64,000 nt of DNA from Microbacterium sp. 4R-513. Its GTDB lineage: Bacteria; Actinomycetota; Actinomycetes; Actinomycetales; Microbacteriaceae. The stretch is from assembly GCF_011046485.1 (NCBI RefSeq), contig NZ_CP049256.1, positions 1,302,001 through 1,366,000 on the forward strand. The letters are read 5' to 3'. The position numbers and the translations under genes are program-made. Below are positions 15,800 to 23,467 of this stretch, piece after piece. The notes beneath the pieces are model-generated. The model saw only the letters and a list, made by a program, of their open reading frames with translations. It ran no database searches and was not told the DNA's origin. Numbering within the stretch: the first letter of the stretch is position 1; each line of letters begins with the position of its first letter.

Positions 15800-16369
15800 T
15801 TACTGGTTGTACGTCGTGGCGGCCGTCTGCGTGGAGTTCCACGTGTAGGTCGCGGTCGCGGTCTTGCCCTGCTCCTCGTTGCCGGCCGACTGCGCGAGGG
15901 TCACGCTGAACGTGTACTCGCGGGCCTCGCCCTTGGCGAAGACGCCCAGGTCGACGGGAGTCGCGCCGGTCAGCGCGCCGAACGTGCCCGACCAGACGGG
16001 CGTGGTGGAACCGGCTGCCGTGATGGTCAGCGTGAGGTTGGACTTGGTGGTGAAGCCGTTGACGGCGGTCTCGCTGAGCTTGATGTTGGCGGGAAGCGAG
16101 CCCGAGTTGGTGATCGTGACCTTGCCGGTGAGCGTGTCACCGGGCTTGAGGTCGGCGAGGTTGAAGATCGCGCTCCCGGCGCGGGAGTTGGTCTGCTGCA
16201 GCGTGCCGGTGGTGAAGGCGTTCGCGCTGTTGACCGAGTTCGCGACGAAGTCGGCGCCCGAGCCGACCGCGATCGCCGAGGCGATCAGCAGACCGGCGAG
16301 CGGGACGAGGACGCGCTTGCGGGAGCGGACGGCCTTGCCGGCCGGAGTCTGAGTTGCGGTGGAGCTCAT
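15800..16369 (-). CDS. TasA/CalY (camelysin)-like secreted protein
   Basis: This 189-aa exported protein has a basic N-terminus, one hydrophobic signal (LVPLAGLLIASAIAVGSGA) and a mature part starting near NSVNSANAFTTGTLQQ. It then has the TasA/CalY beta-sandwich pattern (LADLKPGDTLTGKVTITNSG). TasA-family proteins form matrix fibres in Bacillus and are matured by SipW, whose gene follows 25 bp downstream. I chose the ATG at 16369, preceded by AGGAAA. It is the first gene of the leftward cluster and should be the most strongly expressed. Fibre formation here is inferred. Confidence 0.85.
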   Translation of the reverse strand: MSSTATQTPAGKAVRSRKRVLVPLAGLLIASAIAVGSGADFVANSVNSANAFTTGTLQQTNSRAGSAIFNLADLKPGDTLTGKVTITNSGSLPANIKLSETAVNGFTTKSNLTLTITAAGSTTPVWSGTFGALTGATPVDLGVFAKGEAREYTFSVTLAQSAGNEEQGKTATATYTWNSTQTAATTYNQ

Positions 16370-16443
16370 CGAGCGGATTTCCTGTTCTGACGTGGTGTGA
16401 ATCAACAGGAATGACGCTACGGAGGCGTCGGCAACGGGATTCC

Positions 16444-16457
16444 TACAGCCCTGCCAC
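16444..16457 (-). promoter_or_regulatory. Shared upstream motif, copy 2 (TasA-like gene)
   Basis: On the minus strand this reads GTGGCAGGGCTGTA, 74 bp before the TasA-like start, and matches the copy before the Ig-like gene at 13 of 14 positions. The distance from the motif to a -10-like TA(A/G)CGT is about 11 bp longer here, roughly one helical turn. It is a candidate site for one of the local OmpR-family regulators. Confidence 0.5.
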
Positions 16458-16540
16458 GCGCGCTCCAGAGCTCGGACACAGAGTGCCGGCGAGTGCAACG
16501 GGCCGGTGTCGCGAGCGGTGGGCGACGACGCGGAGACCAG

Positions 16541-17545
16541 TCACCCGGGGAGCGGAAGTCCGATCTCGAACACGCATCCACCGGTGCCGTTCCGGACGGT
16601 GGCCGATCCGTGGTGAGCTTCGGCGACCTCGCGGACGATGGCGAGGCCCAGCCCCGCGCCGGCATCGCCGGCGCGCGCCGCGCTGCCCCTCCAGCCCGTC
16701 TCGAAGACGTGCGGCAGGTCGGCCTCCGCGATGCCGCCACAGCCGTCCGCGACGCTCACGACGGCGCTGTCCCCGGCGACGGCGAGGGTCGTGTCGACGG
16801 TGCCCCCCTGCGGCGTGTGACGGATGCCGTTCATGACGAGGTTGCCGACGGCCCGGCGCAGCTCCGATGCGGCCACGACGGCCCGCACGCCCGTCGGCGC
16901 CTGTCCGGTGAGCTGGACGCCGGCCGCCTCGGCGAGGGAGCGAAGCGCTGCGACCGCGTCCGAGACGAGGTCGCCGAGGTCGACCTCGGTCCGTTCGAGC
17001 GCCACCGACGGCGCCTGCAGGCGCGAGAGCGTGAGCAGGTCGTCGACCATGCCGCTCATCCGCATCGCATCGCGTCCGATCGATCCGGCGGCGGCGGCGG
17101 CATCCGTCAGCACTCCGTCCTGCAGGGCCTCGGCGGTCGCGCGGATGCCGGCGAGGGGGGTGCGCAGGTCGTGCGACACCCAGGCCACGAGATCCCGGCG
17201 CTGGCCCTCGATGCGCCGCTGGCTCTCCGCCGCGGCGGCCGCACGCTCGGCGTCGCGTGAGGCGGCCTGGATGCGGGCTGCGACGAGGGCGCCGACCGCG
17301 AGCGCGACGGGCACGGTCGCCAAGAGGACGAGCAGGATGCCGGTGAGGTCGTCCGCCGTCAGCAGCATCGATCCCGCGCCGACGACGACACCGGCCGTCA
17401 CCGAGAGCACGACGACGAGCGGTGCGGCGAGGGCCGCGACCACGACCCGCCGACGGGCGAGGGCGAGGATCACGACGGCTCCGGCGACCCCGACGACGGC
17501 GGCCACCGCCGCGGAGGACAGGACCGCGTCCAGGGGGACGTTCAC
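16541..17545 (-). CDS. Sensor histidine kinase (second two-component system)
   Basis: This 334-aa kinase starts at a GTG that overlaps the regulator's stop (GTGA). Three transmembrane segments lie within the first ~90 residues with almost no extracytoplasmic loop, so it probably senses within the membrane. Next come HisKA (VSHDLRTPLAG, His125) and HATPase motifs (NLVMNGIRHTP, DGCGGI, GAGLGLAI). It resembles BaeS/PhoR-type kinases. Together with the upstream regulator it forms a two-gene unit immediately upstream of the TasA-like cluster, on the same strand. Confidence 0.92.
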   Translation of the reverse strand: MNVPLDAVLSSAAVAAVVGVAGAVVILALARRRVVVAALAAPLVVVLSVTAGVVVGAGSMLLTADDLTGILLVLLATVPVALAVGALVAARIQAASRDAERAAAAAESQRRIEGQRRDLVAWVSHDLRTPLAGIRATAEALQDGVLTDAAAAAGSIGRDAMRMSGMVDDLLTLSRLQAPSVALERTEVDLGDLVSDAVAALRSLAEAAGVQLTGQAPTGVRAVVAASELRRAVGNLVMNGIRHTPQGGTVDTTLAVAGDSAVVSVADGCGGIAEADLPHVFETGWRGSAARAGDAGAGLGLAIVREVAEAHHGSATVRNGTGGCVFEIGLPLPG

Positions 17546-18246
17546 GGCGCCGGATCCCACCGGTAGCCGACCCCGAACACCGTGACGAGCCGCACGGGCG
17601 CGGACGGGACCGGCTCGATCTTCTCGCGCAGGCGGCTCACGTGGACCGTGACCGTCGCCGCGTCGCCGAAGTCCCAGCCCCACACCTCGTGCATGAGCTC
17701 CTCCCGCCGCACCGCGCGCCCGGGATGGGCGAGGAACCACGACAGCAGGTCGAACTCGCGCACGGTGAGGCTCAGCTCGCGACCGGCGAGCCGCACCCGG
17801 CGCGCTCTGCGGTCGATCTCGAGGTTCCCATCGACCGCGACGGCGGGAGCCTCCGGAGACTCGTCCGGTGACGGAAGGGCCGATCCCGACCGCCGCAGCA
17901 CGGACTGGACGCGGAGCACCAGCTCGCGAGGGCTGAACGGCTTCGTCATGTAGTCGTCGGCTCCCACTTCGAGGCCTCGGATGCGGTCGTCCTCCTCGCC
18001 TCGCGCCGTGAGCATGATGATCGGCACATCGGGCCGGTTGCGACGCAGTCGCCGGCACACCTCGAGCCCGTCGACGCCCGGGAGCATGAGGTCGAGCACG
18101 ACGATGTCGGGCGGCTCCTCGGCAGCCGCCGCGAGCGCGTCGATGCCGTCCGCGACGCGGCGGACGGTCATGCCGGCATGGACGAGATAGGCGGCGACGA
18201 CATCGCCGACGGTCTCGTCGTCGTCGACCACGAGAGCGGTGCTCAC
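17542..18246 (-). CDS. OmpR-family response regulator (second two-component system)
   Basis: This 234-aa protein has a receiver domain (ALVVDDDETV, Asp52 in VVLDLMLPGVDGLEV, Lys in DDYMTKPFSPREL) and a winged-helix effector (LSLTVREFDLLSWFL, TVTVHVSRLREKIE). I used the GTG at 18246, directly before the receiver fold; an ATG 36 bp upstream is an alternative and neither has a clear ribosome site. It is divergent from a small secreted protein across about 170 bp that contain 11-bp-spaced direct repeats, a likely binding site. Control of that gene and itself is inferred. Confidence 0.92.
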   Translation of the reverse strand: MSTALVVDDDETVGDVVAAYLVHAGMTVRRVADGIDALAAAAEEPPDIVVLDLMLPGVDGLEVCRRLRRNRPDVPIIMLTARGEEDDRIRGLEVGADDYMTKPFSPRELVLRVQSVLRRSGSALPSPDESPEAPAVAVDGNLEIDRRARRVRLAGRELSLTVREFDLLSWFLAHPGRAVRREELMHEVWGWDFGDAATVTVHVSRLREKIEPVPSAPVRLVTVFGVGYRWDPAP

Positions 18247-18318
18247 GCGACAAACAATAGGCGGGGCGGCGGGCTGCGACATCCCGGATCGGCCGGTCCT
18301 GCGCGGACGAAAGAACTC

Positions 18319-18346
18319 CGTAAGAAGCTCGTGAGCGTCTCGTGAT
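18319..18346. promoter_or_regulatory. Direct-repeat operator candidate for the second response regulator
   Basis: CGTAAG, CGTGAG and CGTGAT start at 18319, 18330 and 18341, exactly 11 bp apart. This spacing is typical of OmpR/PhoB-family binding sites. A TTGACT (18369-18374) downstream could be the -35 element for the secreted-protein gene. Confidence 0.45.
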
Positions 18347-18417
18347 GGAGTGCCGAGAGTACCGCGGGTTGACTCGACACGACCCGGCCGCCCCGGCCGG
18401 AATGGAGGTTGATCCTG

Positions 18418-18897
18418 ATGTCTCGCTTCGAATTCCCCCGCGGCCGAGCCCGCCTCGCCACTCTCGCCATCGGCGTCGCCGCCGCTGCTCTGTCGCTGTC
18501 GGCGACGGGCACGGCGTTCGCCGCGGGGTCCGGCGGAGTCACGTCCGACGGAGTGATCTACGTCGACCACACCCTGTACCGGACCGTCGCGACGCCCACC
18601 GACCTGTCGCACACGAAGGCACCCGCCCAGTCATGGGACGTCCTGTACAACTTCGGCGGGCTGCAGAAGAGCGTCGCCGAAGTCGCTCCCGGCGATCCCG
18701 GCTTCAACGGCGGCCGCTGGCAGGTGCACGCCGTCTCGGCTCCCAACGGCTACGCCGCGGCGCTCGCATCGGGCGATCTGGACGGCGACGGCGTGCTGGA
18801 CGCGGCGGACGAGGTGTGGGCGGCGCTCTCCGCGGGCGATCTCGTCGACAACGGCGTCGTGAAGCAGTTCGTCTGCACGCTCAACCGCGTCCCCTGA
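18418..18897 (+). CDS. Small secreted protein with an EF-hand-like loop, unknown function
   Basis: I do not recognise the family of this 159-aa protein. The ATG at 18418 is preceded by GGAGG with a 9-nt spacer. A signal peptide ends near TAFA-AG (residue 36), giving a mature protein of about 120 aa. Residues 120-131 (DLDGDGVLDAAD) fit a calcium-binding EF-hand/dockerin loop, with Asp rather than Glu at position 12 and Glu132 next. One Cys lies near the C-terminus. It is divergent from a response regulator with a candidate operator between them, so it is a likely target of that system. A strong hairpin follows. Confidence 0.75.
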   Translation: MSRFEFPRGRARLATLAIGVAAAALSLSATGTAFAAGSGGVTSDGVIYVDHTLYRTVATPTDLSHTKAPAQSWDVLYNFGGLQKSVAEVAPGDPGFNGGRWQVHAVSAPNGYAAALASGDLDGDGVLDAADEVWAALSAGDLVDNGVVKQFVCTLNRVP

Positions 18898-18915
18898 CCT
18901 CGCGGTCCGGACGGG

Positions 18916-18950
18916 CATCGACCGGCGCTCTCGCACAGCGCCGGTCGATG
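18916..18950. terminator. Bidirectional terminator hairpin
   Basis: A perfect 14-bp stem (CATCGACCGGCGCT with its complement) encloses a 7-nt loop. It lies between the convergent secreted-protein and hydrolase genes. There is no T-tract. Confidence 0.75.
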
Positions 18951-18960
18951 TCGTCGCGGC

Positions 18961-19842
18961 TCAGTCCCGCGAGCCCGCAGCCGCCTCGACGACCTGCGCG
19001 AGGCCGCCGGTCACGAACGCGGTGATGGCATCCAGGGTCGCATCGGCTCCGAGGATGCGGTTGTGCCCCAGTCCGCGCGTGCGGACGAGCAGTGCCCGGT
19101 CGGGGTGAGCCGCCACGAGATCGGCGCTCGCTGAGGAGGGCACCTGAAGGTCGGCGTCGTCGTGCAGGGCGAGCAGCTCCACGGCAGGCGGCAGCGGGTT
19201 CGCCAGGGCGTCGAAACGACGGGCGAAGGATGCCTCGTCCTCGCCGAACATCGCGTGGAAGCGGCGTTCGAAGACGGCCTTCGCGCGCGGCGACAGGCCG
19301 AGCATGCCCCCGAATTGGTCGACGAAGATCTGCGGCGTTCCGGCGCCCGCCACCGTTGCGACCCGCGCCGAGGTCGTGCCGGACCGCACGGCGGTGAGCG
19401 CCGCGAGGGCACCGAACGAGTGCCCCACGATCGCCGAGAAGCGCCCGTGCCGTTGCTGCAGGGCGTCGATCGCGGCGAGCCAGTCGCGCATGTCGGTGCG
19501 TGCGAGGGTCGACGCCCCGTGGGCGGGAGCGTCGAACGCGACGACGTGGAAGCCCTCGGCCACGAGCTCCCGCACGAGCGGGGCGAACTGGGACGCCCTC
19601 CCACGCCATCCGTGCACGAGGAGCACGGTGTCGTCCCCCCGGCCCCACCGGTAGGTCACGATCTCCTTGCCGCGGACGCGCAGGAGGCCGCGCTCGGCGG
19701 CGGCGTCGGTCGCGGCGTCCGTCTCGCGCAGCGGCAGTCTGGGCTGGGTCTGGAAGAAGGCCCGGAGCGCCAGCGAGCCGGCGAGCTCGGGTGAGACGCG
19801 GCTGGCGGAGCGGAAGAACGCGCGGGTCTGCGTCGGCGACAT
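18961..19842 (-). CDS. Alpha/beta-fold hydrolase
   Basis: This 293-aa cytosolic hydrolase has the oxyanion-region motif HGW (77-79), nucleophile elbow GHSFG (Ser142), a late Asp in LHDDADLQVP and a His in GLGHNRI, completing a plausible triad. An N-terminal extension of about 60 residues precedes the fold. It is divergent from a TetR regulator, and two palindromic operators lie between the starts. It is therefore probably induced by a small molecule that is its substrate or a relative. The substrate is unknown; ester or lactone hydrolysis is only a family-level guess. Confidence 0.88.
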   Translation of the reverse strand: MSPTQTRAFFRSASRVSPELAGSLALRAFFQTQPRLPLRETDAATDAAAERGLLRVRGKEIVTYRWGRGDDTVLLVHGWRGRASQFAPLVRELVAEGFHVVAFDAPAHGASTLARTDMRDWLAAIDALQQRHGRFSAIVGHSFGALAALTAVRSGTTSARVATVAGAGTPQIFVDQFGGMLGLSPRAKAVFERRFHAMFGEDEASFARRFDALANPLPPAVELLALHDDADLQVPSSASADLVAAHPDRALLVRTRGLGHNRILGADATLDAITAFVTGGLAQVVEAAAGSRD

Positions 19843-19863
19843 GATCGACCTCCAGGAAGATGC

Positions 19864-19902
19864 ACGAACGATCGTTCGTAGACTATATGAACGATCGTTC
19901 GT
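19864..19902. promoter_or_regulatory. Twin TetR operators
   Basis: ACGAACGATCGTTCGT (19864-19879) is a perfect 16-bp palindrome. GAACGATCGTTC (19889-19900) repeats its core with centres 23 bp apart. Both lie between the divergent hydrolase and TetR genes, and a TATATGA between them may be a -10 element. This is a textbook arrangement for autoregulation plus control of the neighbour. Confidence 0.85.
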
Positions 19903-19913
19903 ACACTAGAGCC

Positions 19914-20570
19914 ATGTCTGACGTCGTGATCGATCGCCGCCGTGCGCGGGGCGATGCCTCGCGCCGCGTCATCCTCGAGAGCGCGACCGACCTCGCCTCG
20001 GTCGAGGGGCTCGACGGTCTGACCATCGGGCGCCTCGCGGAGTCCTCCGGCATGAGCAAGAGCAGCATCGCCACGCTCTTCGGCGGCAAGGAAGGTCTGC
20101 AGCTCGCGGCTGTCCAGGCGGCGGCCGAGATCTTCCGCGAGGCCGTCGTCGATCCGGCGCGCGAGCTGCCGCGCGGCGTGTCCCGACTCGCGAAGCTGCT
20201 CCGCAGCGCGCTCGACTACTCGCGCAACCGTGTCTTCACCGGCGGCTGCTTCTTCGCGGCGACGGCGGCCGACATGGACTCGAAGCCGGGTCCGGTGCGT
20301 GACGCCGTGCGCGGCTGGCTGCGGGACTGGTACGGCTACCTGGAGGCGCAGGTGCGGTTCGCCGCGGAGGCGGGCGAGATCCAGGCGGATGCCGCCACCG
20401 TCCGCCGCCTCGCGTTCGAGCTCATCGCGCTCGACAACGAGGCGAACGCCCGATCGCTGCTCACGGGCGAGGAGGCCCCGTACGAGATCGCGGCCGTCGC
20501 GATGCGCGAGCGCCTGCTCGCCGTCGGGGCGGACGAAGCCGATCTGGCGCCGCTGGCGTCCGCGGAATAG
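19914..20570 (+). CDS. TetR/AcrR-family regulator
   Basis: This 218-aa repressor has an N-terminal HTH (ILESATDLASVEGLDGLTIGRL followed by SGMSKSSIATLFGGKEGL) and an all-helical ligand-binding domain. The C-terminal part (FTGGCFFAATAADMD and WYGYLEAQVRFA) matches the YcdC/TetR_C subgroup often found beside hydrolases. The ATG at 19914 is used because operators occupy the sequence of any longer frame. It likely binds the two palindromes upstream and represses itself and the divergent hydrolase. The ligand is unknown. Confidence 0.92.
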   Translation: MSDVVIDRRRARGDASRRVILESATDLASVEGLDGLTIGRLAESSGMSKSSIATLFGGKEGLQLAAVQAAAEIFREAVVDPARELPRGVSRLAKLLRSALDYSRNRVFTGGCFFAATAADMDSKPGPVRDAVRGWLRDWYGYLEAQVRFAAEAGEIQADAATVRRLAFELIALDNEANARSLLTGEEAPYEIAAVAMRERLLAVGADEADLAPLASAE

Positions 20571-20617
20571 GCGCGTTCCCCTCGCTCAGATGGGGTCCTG
20601 AGCTCGGCCACGTGCGC

Positions 20618-21442
20618 TCAGCGGGCGGATGCCTGCGGATCCTGGATGACGAGCGAGAGCGATGTGTCGCCGCACGTGACGACGGTCGCACCGCCGGGGA
20701 GGGCGATGACGGTCCCTGCCGCTGCACGACGAGGGACTGACGCATCGATCGATTCGAGCGGCGTCGACCCGTTCCCGGCCGGCCGAGAGGCGAGAGCATC
20801 GGCGAGTCCCTCCAGGCGGAGGATCGAGCCCGGCTCGCGCCCTGCGTCGGTCGCCGTGACGACGCGCGCCGACGCGTTGACGAGTGCCGTGTCGGGGCCC
20901 GCCGCCCGCAGTACCGGCAGCAGCTCGCGCTCGAGCCGGTCGACGAGGGCGTCGGCACCGACGATCCCCACCATCGCTCCGCCGACGCGCACGGGCGTCG
21001 TGATCGTGACCGTGTAGTCGTCGGTGCAGACGTAGTCGACGTACGGGCCGGTGAGGTGCCGCGCGCCTGTCCGCGCGGGCACGCGCCACCACTCCAGCGC
21101 CGTGTAGTCGCGGAACTGCTCATGCGAGGGGTCGTCGATCGTCGCGAGCCGCGTCGGCTCGCCCGTGCCTCGCAGCCACCAGGCGAGGTGCCACGCGGCA
21201 TCCGTCAGCGCACCCGGCGAGGCGACGAAGCCCGAGCCCGTGATGAGGGCGTCGCCCGTCAGTGCCGGCACGGCGAAGGACGCGACGACGGGATCGACCG
21301 CCTCCGCGGTCAGCGGCAGGCCCTCCGCGAGCCGCGACTCGACGATGTCGCGCCAGCCGTCTATCGTCGCGAAGATCCCGTCGATCGTCTCAGCGACCCG
21401 CTCGGCGATCGCCACGCCGGGGTGCGTGATCACTGTGGTCAT
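20618..21442 (-). CDS. Soluble Cache-domain protein coupled to a FadR-type regulator
   Basis: This 274-aa protein lacks a signal peptide and membrane segments, although Cache/PDC domains are usually extracytoplasmic sensors. The fold is suggested by EWWRVPARTG, GPYVDYVC, VTITTPVRV and MVGIVGADAL, a pattern seen in dCache ligand-binding modules. Its ATG overlaps the regulator's stop (ATGA), so the two are translationally coupled, and both are divergent from a polyamine-type ABC operon. It may bind the transported ligand inside the cell and modulate the regulator. That is inference; no such partnership is established here. Confidence 0.75.
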   Translation of the reverse strand: MTTVITHPGVAIAERVAETIDGIFATIDGWRDIVESRLAEGLPLTAEAVDPVVASFAVPALTGDALITGSGFVASPGALTDAAWHLAWWLRGTGEPTRLATIDDPSHEQFRDYTALEWWRVPARTGARHLTGPYVDYVCTDDYTVTITTPVRVGGAMVGIVGADALVDRLERELLPVLRAAGPDTALVNASARVVTATDAGREPGSILRLEGLADALASRPAGNGSTPLESIDASVPRRAAAGTVIALPGGATVVTCGDTSLSLVIQDPQASAR

Positions 21443-22230
21443 TCGGACCGGTCCTCGGAGGTTCGGGATGCCTCGTCCCGGCCGGCTTCGTCGAGCGTGA
21501 GCCGCTCGTGCACCAGCCATTCGAAGGCGCTCGTGATATGTCGGATCGTCGCCTCGCGCGCGGTGTCGGGTCGGACATCGCGGATCGCCGCGATGACGTC
21601 GTCGCGCGCGAGCGCGCTGCGCTCACGGTACTCCTGCTCGCGGAGGCAGAGCCAGAGGAGGGGACCGGCTTCGGACTGCAGCCGGACCTCTTCCCGGACG
21701 AGTCGCGGCGACTGGCTGATCGCCGCGACCTCGAGCTGGAAGCGGCTGACGGCACGGCGGGCTCCACCGGCGGTGGCGAGGTCGGCCTGCTCGGCGATCG
21801 TCCGGAGGCTCTCGATGTCGTCATCGCTCGCGCGACCCGCGGCGACCTCGGCGGCGGTGCCCGCGATCGCGCCGACGTGCAGGGCGAGGTCGCGCAGCTC
21901 GATGCGGGAGTGCGCGCCCAGCCGGACCTCGAGCATCCGGGTCGCCGACTCGCGATCGTAGGTGACGAAGCTCCCGCCGTCGCGGCCGCGCCGCGTGCGC
22001 ACGAGACCCTTGTCGCGCATGCCCTCGAGCGCTTCGCGCGCGGTGACGAGCGCGACCCCGAGACTGCGCGACAGCTCCGACTCGCTGGGGAGCTTCTCGC
22101 CGTCGCGCAGCACGCCGCTCACGATCGCGTCGGTGAGGCGCTGCTCGACGAGCTCGGCACGGCCGGCGCCGTCGAGCGGGGCGAAGACGACGGCGTGGGC
22201 GGCGTCGACTCGTCCGGTCGCGTGCGGCAT
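21439..22230 (-). CDS. FadR/GntR-family (FCD) transcriptional regulator
   Basis: This 263-aa protein has an N-terminal GntR winged helix (LPSESELSRSLGVALVTAREAL, then RRGRDGGSFV) and an all-helical FCD effector domain (IELRDLALHVGAIAGTAAEVA, RFQLEVAAISQSPRL). The ATG at 22230 has GGAG upstream. A perfect 16-bp palindrome lies between it and the divergent ABC operon, the likely operator. It is therefore expected to control polyamine or related cation uptake, together with the coupled Cache protein. The effector is unknown. Confidence 0.9.
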   Translation of the reverse strand: MPHATGRVDAAHAVVFAPLDGAGRAELVEQRLTDAIVSGVLRDGEKLPSESELSRSLGVALVTAREALEGMRDKGLVRTRRGRDGGSFVTYDRESATRMLEVRLGAHSRIELRDLALHVGAIAGTAAEVAAGRASDDDIESLRTIAEQADLATAGGARRAVSRFQLEVAAISQSPRLVREEVRLQSEAGPLLWLCLREQEYRERSALARDDVIAAIRDVRPDTAREATIRHITSAFEWLVHERLTLDEAGRDEASRTSEDRSE

Positions 22231-22315
22231 CGAAGCTCTCCGGGTCGCTGGCGGCGGGCCGAGAGGTCGTCCTCCGGGCCGTGCCACGACCGTAACATGG
22301 GCGACCTCTTCATGA

Positions 22316-22331
22316 CATATGGATCCATATG
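22316..22331. promoter_or_regulatory. Palindromic operator between the FadR-type regulator and the ABC operon
   Basis: CATATGGATCCATATG is a perfect 16-bp palindrome, AT-rich against the GC-rich background. It lies 35 bp before the ATPase start and about 86 bp before the regulator start. TTTAAT just downstream could be a -10 element for the transporter operon. Confidence 0.7.
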
Positions 22332-22365
22332 ATTTAATGCGATCGACCATCGAAGGAGATCGTCA

Positions 22366-23403
22366 ATGAGCGAGCAGCAGCACCCGGCCATCCGGCTCCG
22401 GGGTCTCACGAAGGAGTTCGGGGCCGTCACGGCCGTCGACCGTGTCGACCTCGAGATCGCGGCCGGCGAATTCTTCTCGATGCTCGGACCGTCCGGCTCC
22501 GGCAAGACGACGGTCCTCCGGCTGATCGCGGGCTTCGAGCAGCCGACCGACGGCACGATCGAGCTCTTCGGGCAGGACGTCACGCGCAAGGCACCGTTCG
22601 ACCGCGACGTCAACACGGTCTTCCAGGACTACGCGCTGTTCCCGCACATGAGCGTGCTCGACAACGTCGCCTACGGCCTGCGCGTCCGCGGCGTGAAGCG
22701 TGCGGAGCGGCGCGACCGCGCGATGAAGGCCCTCGAGGCGGTTCGGCTCGGCCAGTTCGGCGCGCGGAAGCCTGCGCAGCTGTCGGGAGGTCAGCGGCAG
22801 CGCGTGGCCCTCGCCCGCGCGACGGTCGTGCAGCCGAAGGTGCTCCTCCTCGACGAGCCGCTCGGCGCGCTCGACCTCAAGCTCCGCGAGCAGATGCAGG
22901 TGGAGCTCAAGCAGATCCAGCGCGATCTGGGCATCACGTTCATCTTCGTGACGCACGACCAGGAGGAGGCGCTCACGCTGTCCGACCGCGTCGCGGTCTT
23001 CCATGACGGCCGCATCGAGCAGCTCGGCACGCCGTGGGAACTCTACGAGCAGCCCGCGTCGCGGTTCGTCGCGGACTTCGTCGGCACGTCCAATCTCTTC
23101 GACGCGGAGCACTCCTTCGCGCTCATGGGCCGCGCGGGCGATCACTCCATCCGGCCGGAGAAGCTCACCCTCGCATCGCAGCCCGCGACGGGGGCTGGCG
23201 AGCGGTCGGCTCCCGGAACAGTCGTCGAGTCGATTTACGTCGGCAGCGGCATCCGTCGCGTCATCGATCTCGATGCCGGGATGCGCGTGACGGTGCTCGA
23301 GCGCAACGACCGCTCGCGTTCCGCCGACGACGAGCGCGGCGACCGCGTGCACGTCACCTGGCACGACTCCGACGTCGTGCCCCTCCTTCCGCCCGGCGAG
23401 TGA
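22366..23403 (+). CDS. potA: Polyamine-type ABC transporter ATP-binding protein (PotA-like)
   Basis: This 345-aa cytoplasmic ATPase has Walker [10 protein letters not shown] (41-49), Q-loop [11 protein letters not shown], signature [14 protein letters not shown], Walker [13 protein letters not shown] and H-loop [11 protein letters not shown]-terminal TOBE-like domain follows ([20 protein letters not shown]). GAAGGAGATCG provides the ribosome site. The gene order ATPase, binding protein, permease B, permease C resembles spermidine/putrescine systems. The operon is controlled across a short promoter region with the FadR-type regulator. Polyamine specificity is inferred from family and order. 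Confidence 0.88.
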   Translation: MSEQQHPAIRLRGLTKEFGAVTAVDRVDLEIAAGEFFSMLGPSGSGKTTVLRLIAGFEQPTDGTIELFGQDVTRKAPFDRDVNTVFQDYALFPHMSVLDNVAYGLRVRGVKRAERRDRAMKALEAVRLGQFGARKPAQLSGGQRQRVALARATVVQPKVLLLDEPLGALDLKLREQMQVELKQIQRDLGITFIFVTHDQEEALTLSDRVAVFHDGRIEQLGTPWELYEQPASRFVADFVGTSNLFDAEHSFALMGRAGDHSIRPEKLTLASQPATGAGERSAPGTVVESIYVGSGIRRVIDLDAGMRVTVLERNDRSRSADDERGDRVHVTWHDSDVVPLLPPGE

Positions 23404-23467
23404 GCCGGCATCAGGCCGCGGGCGATCGCCCCGGACACACAGCACAGCACCCGAGAGGAAGCACACC

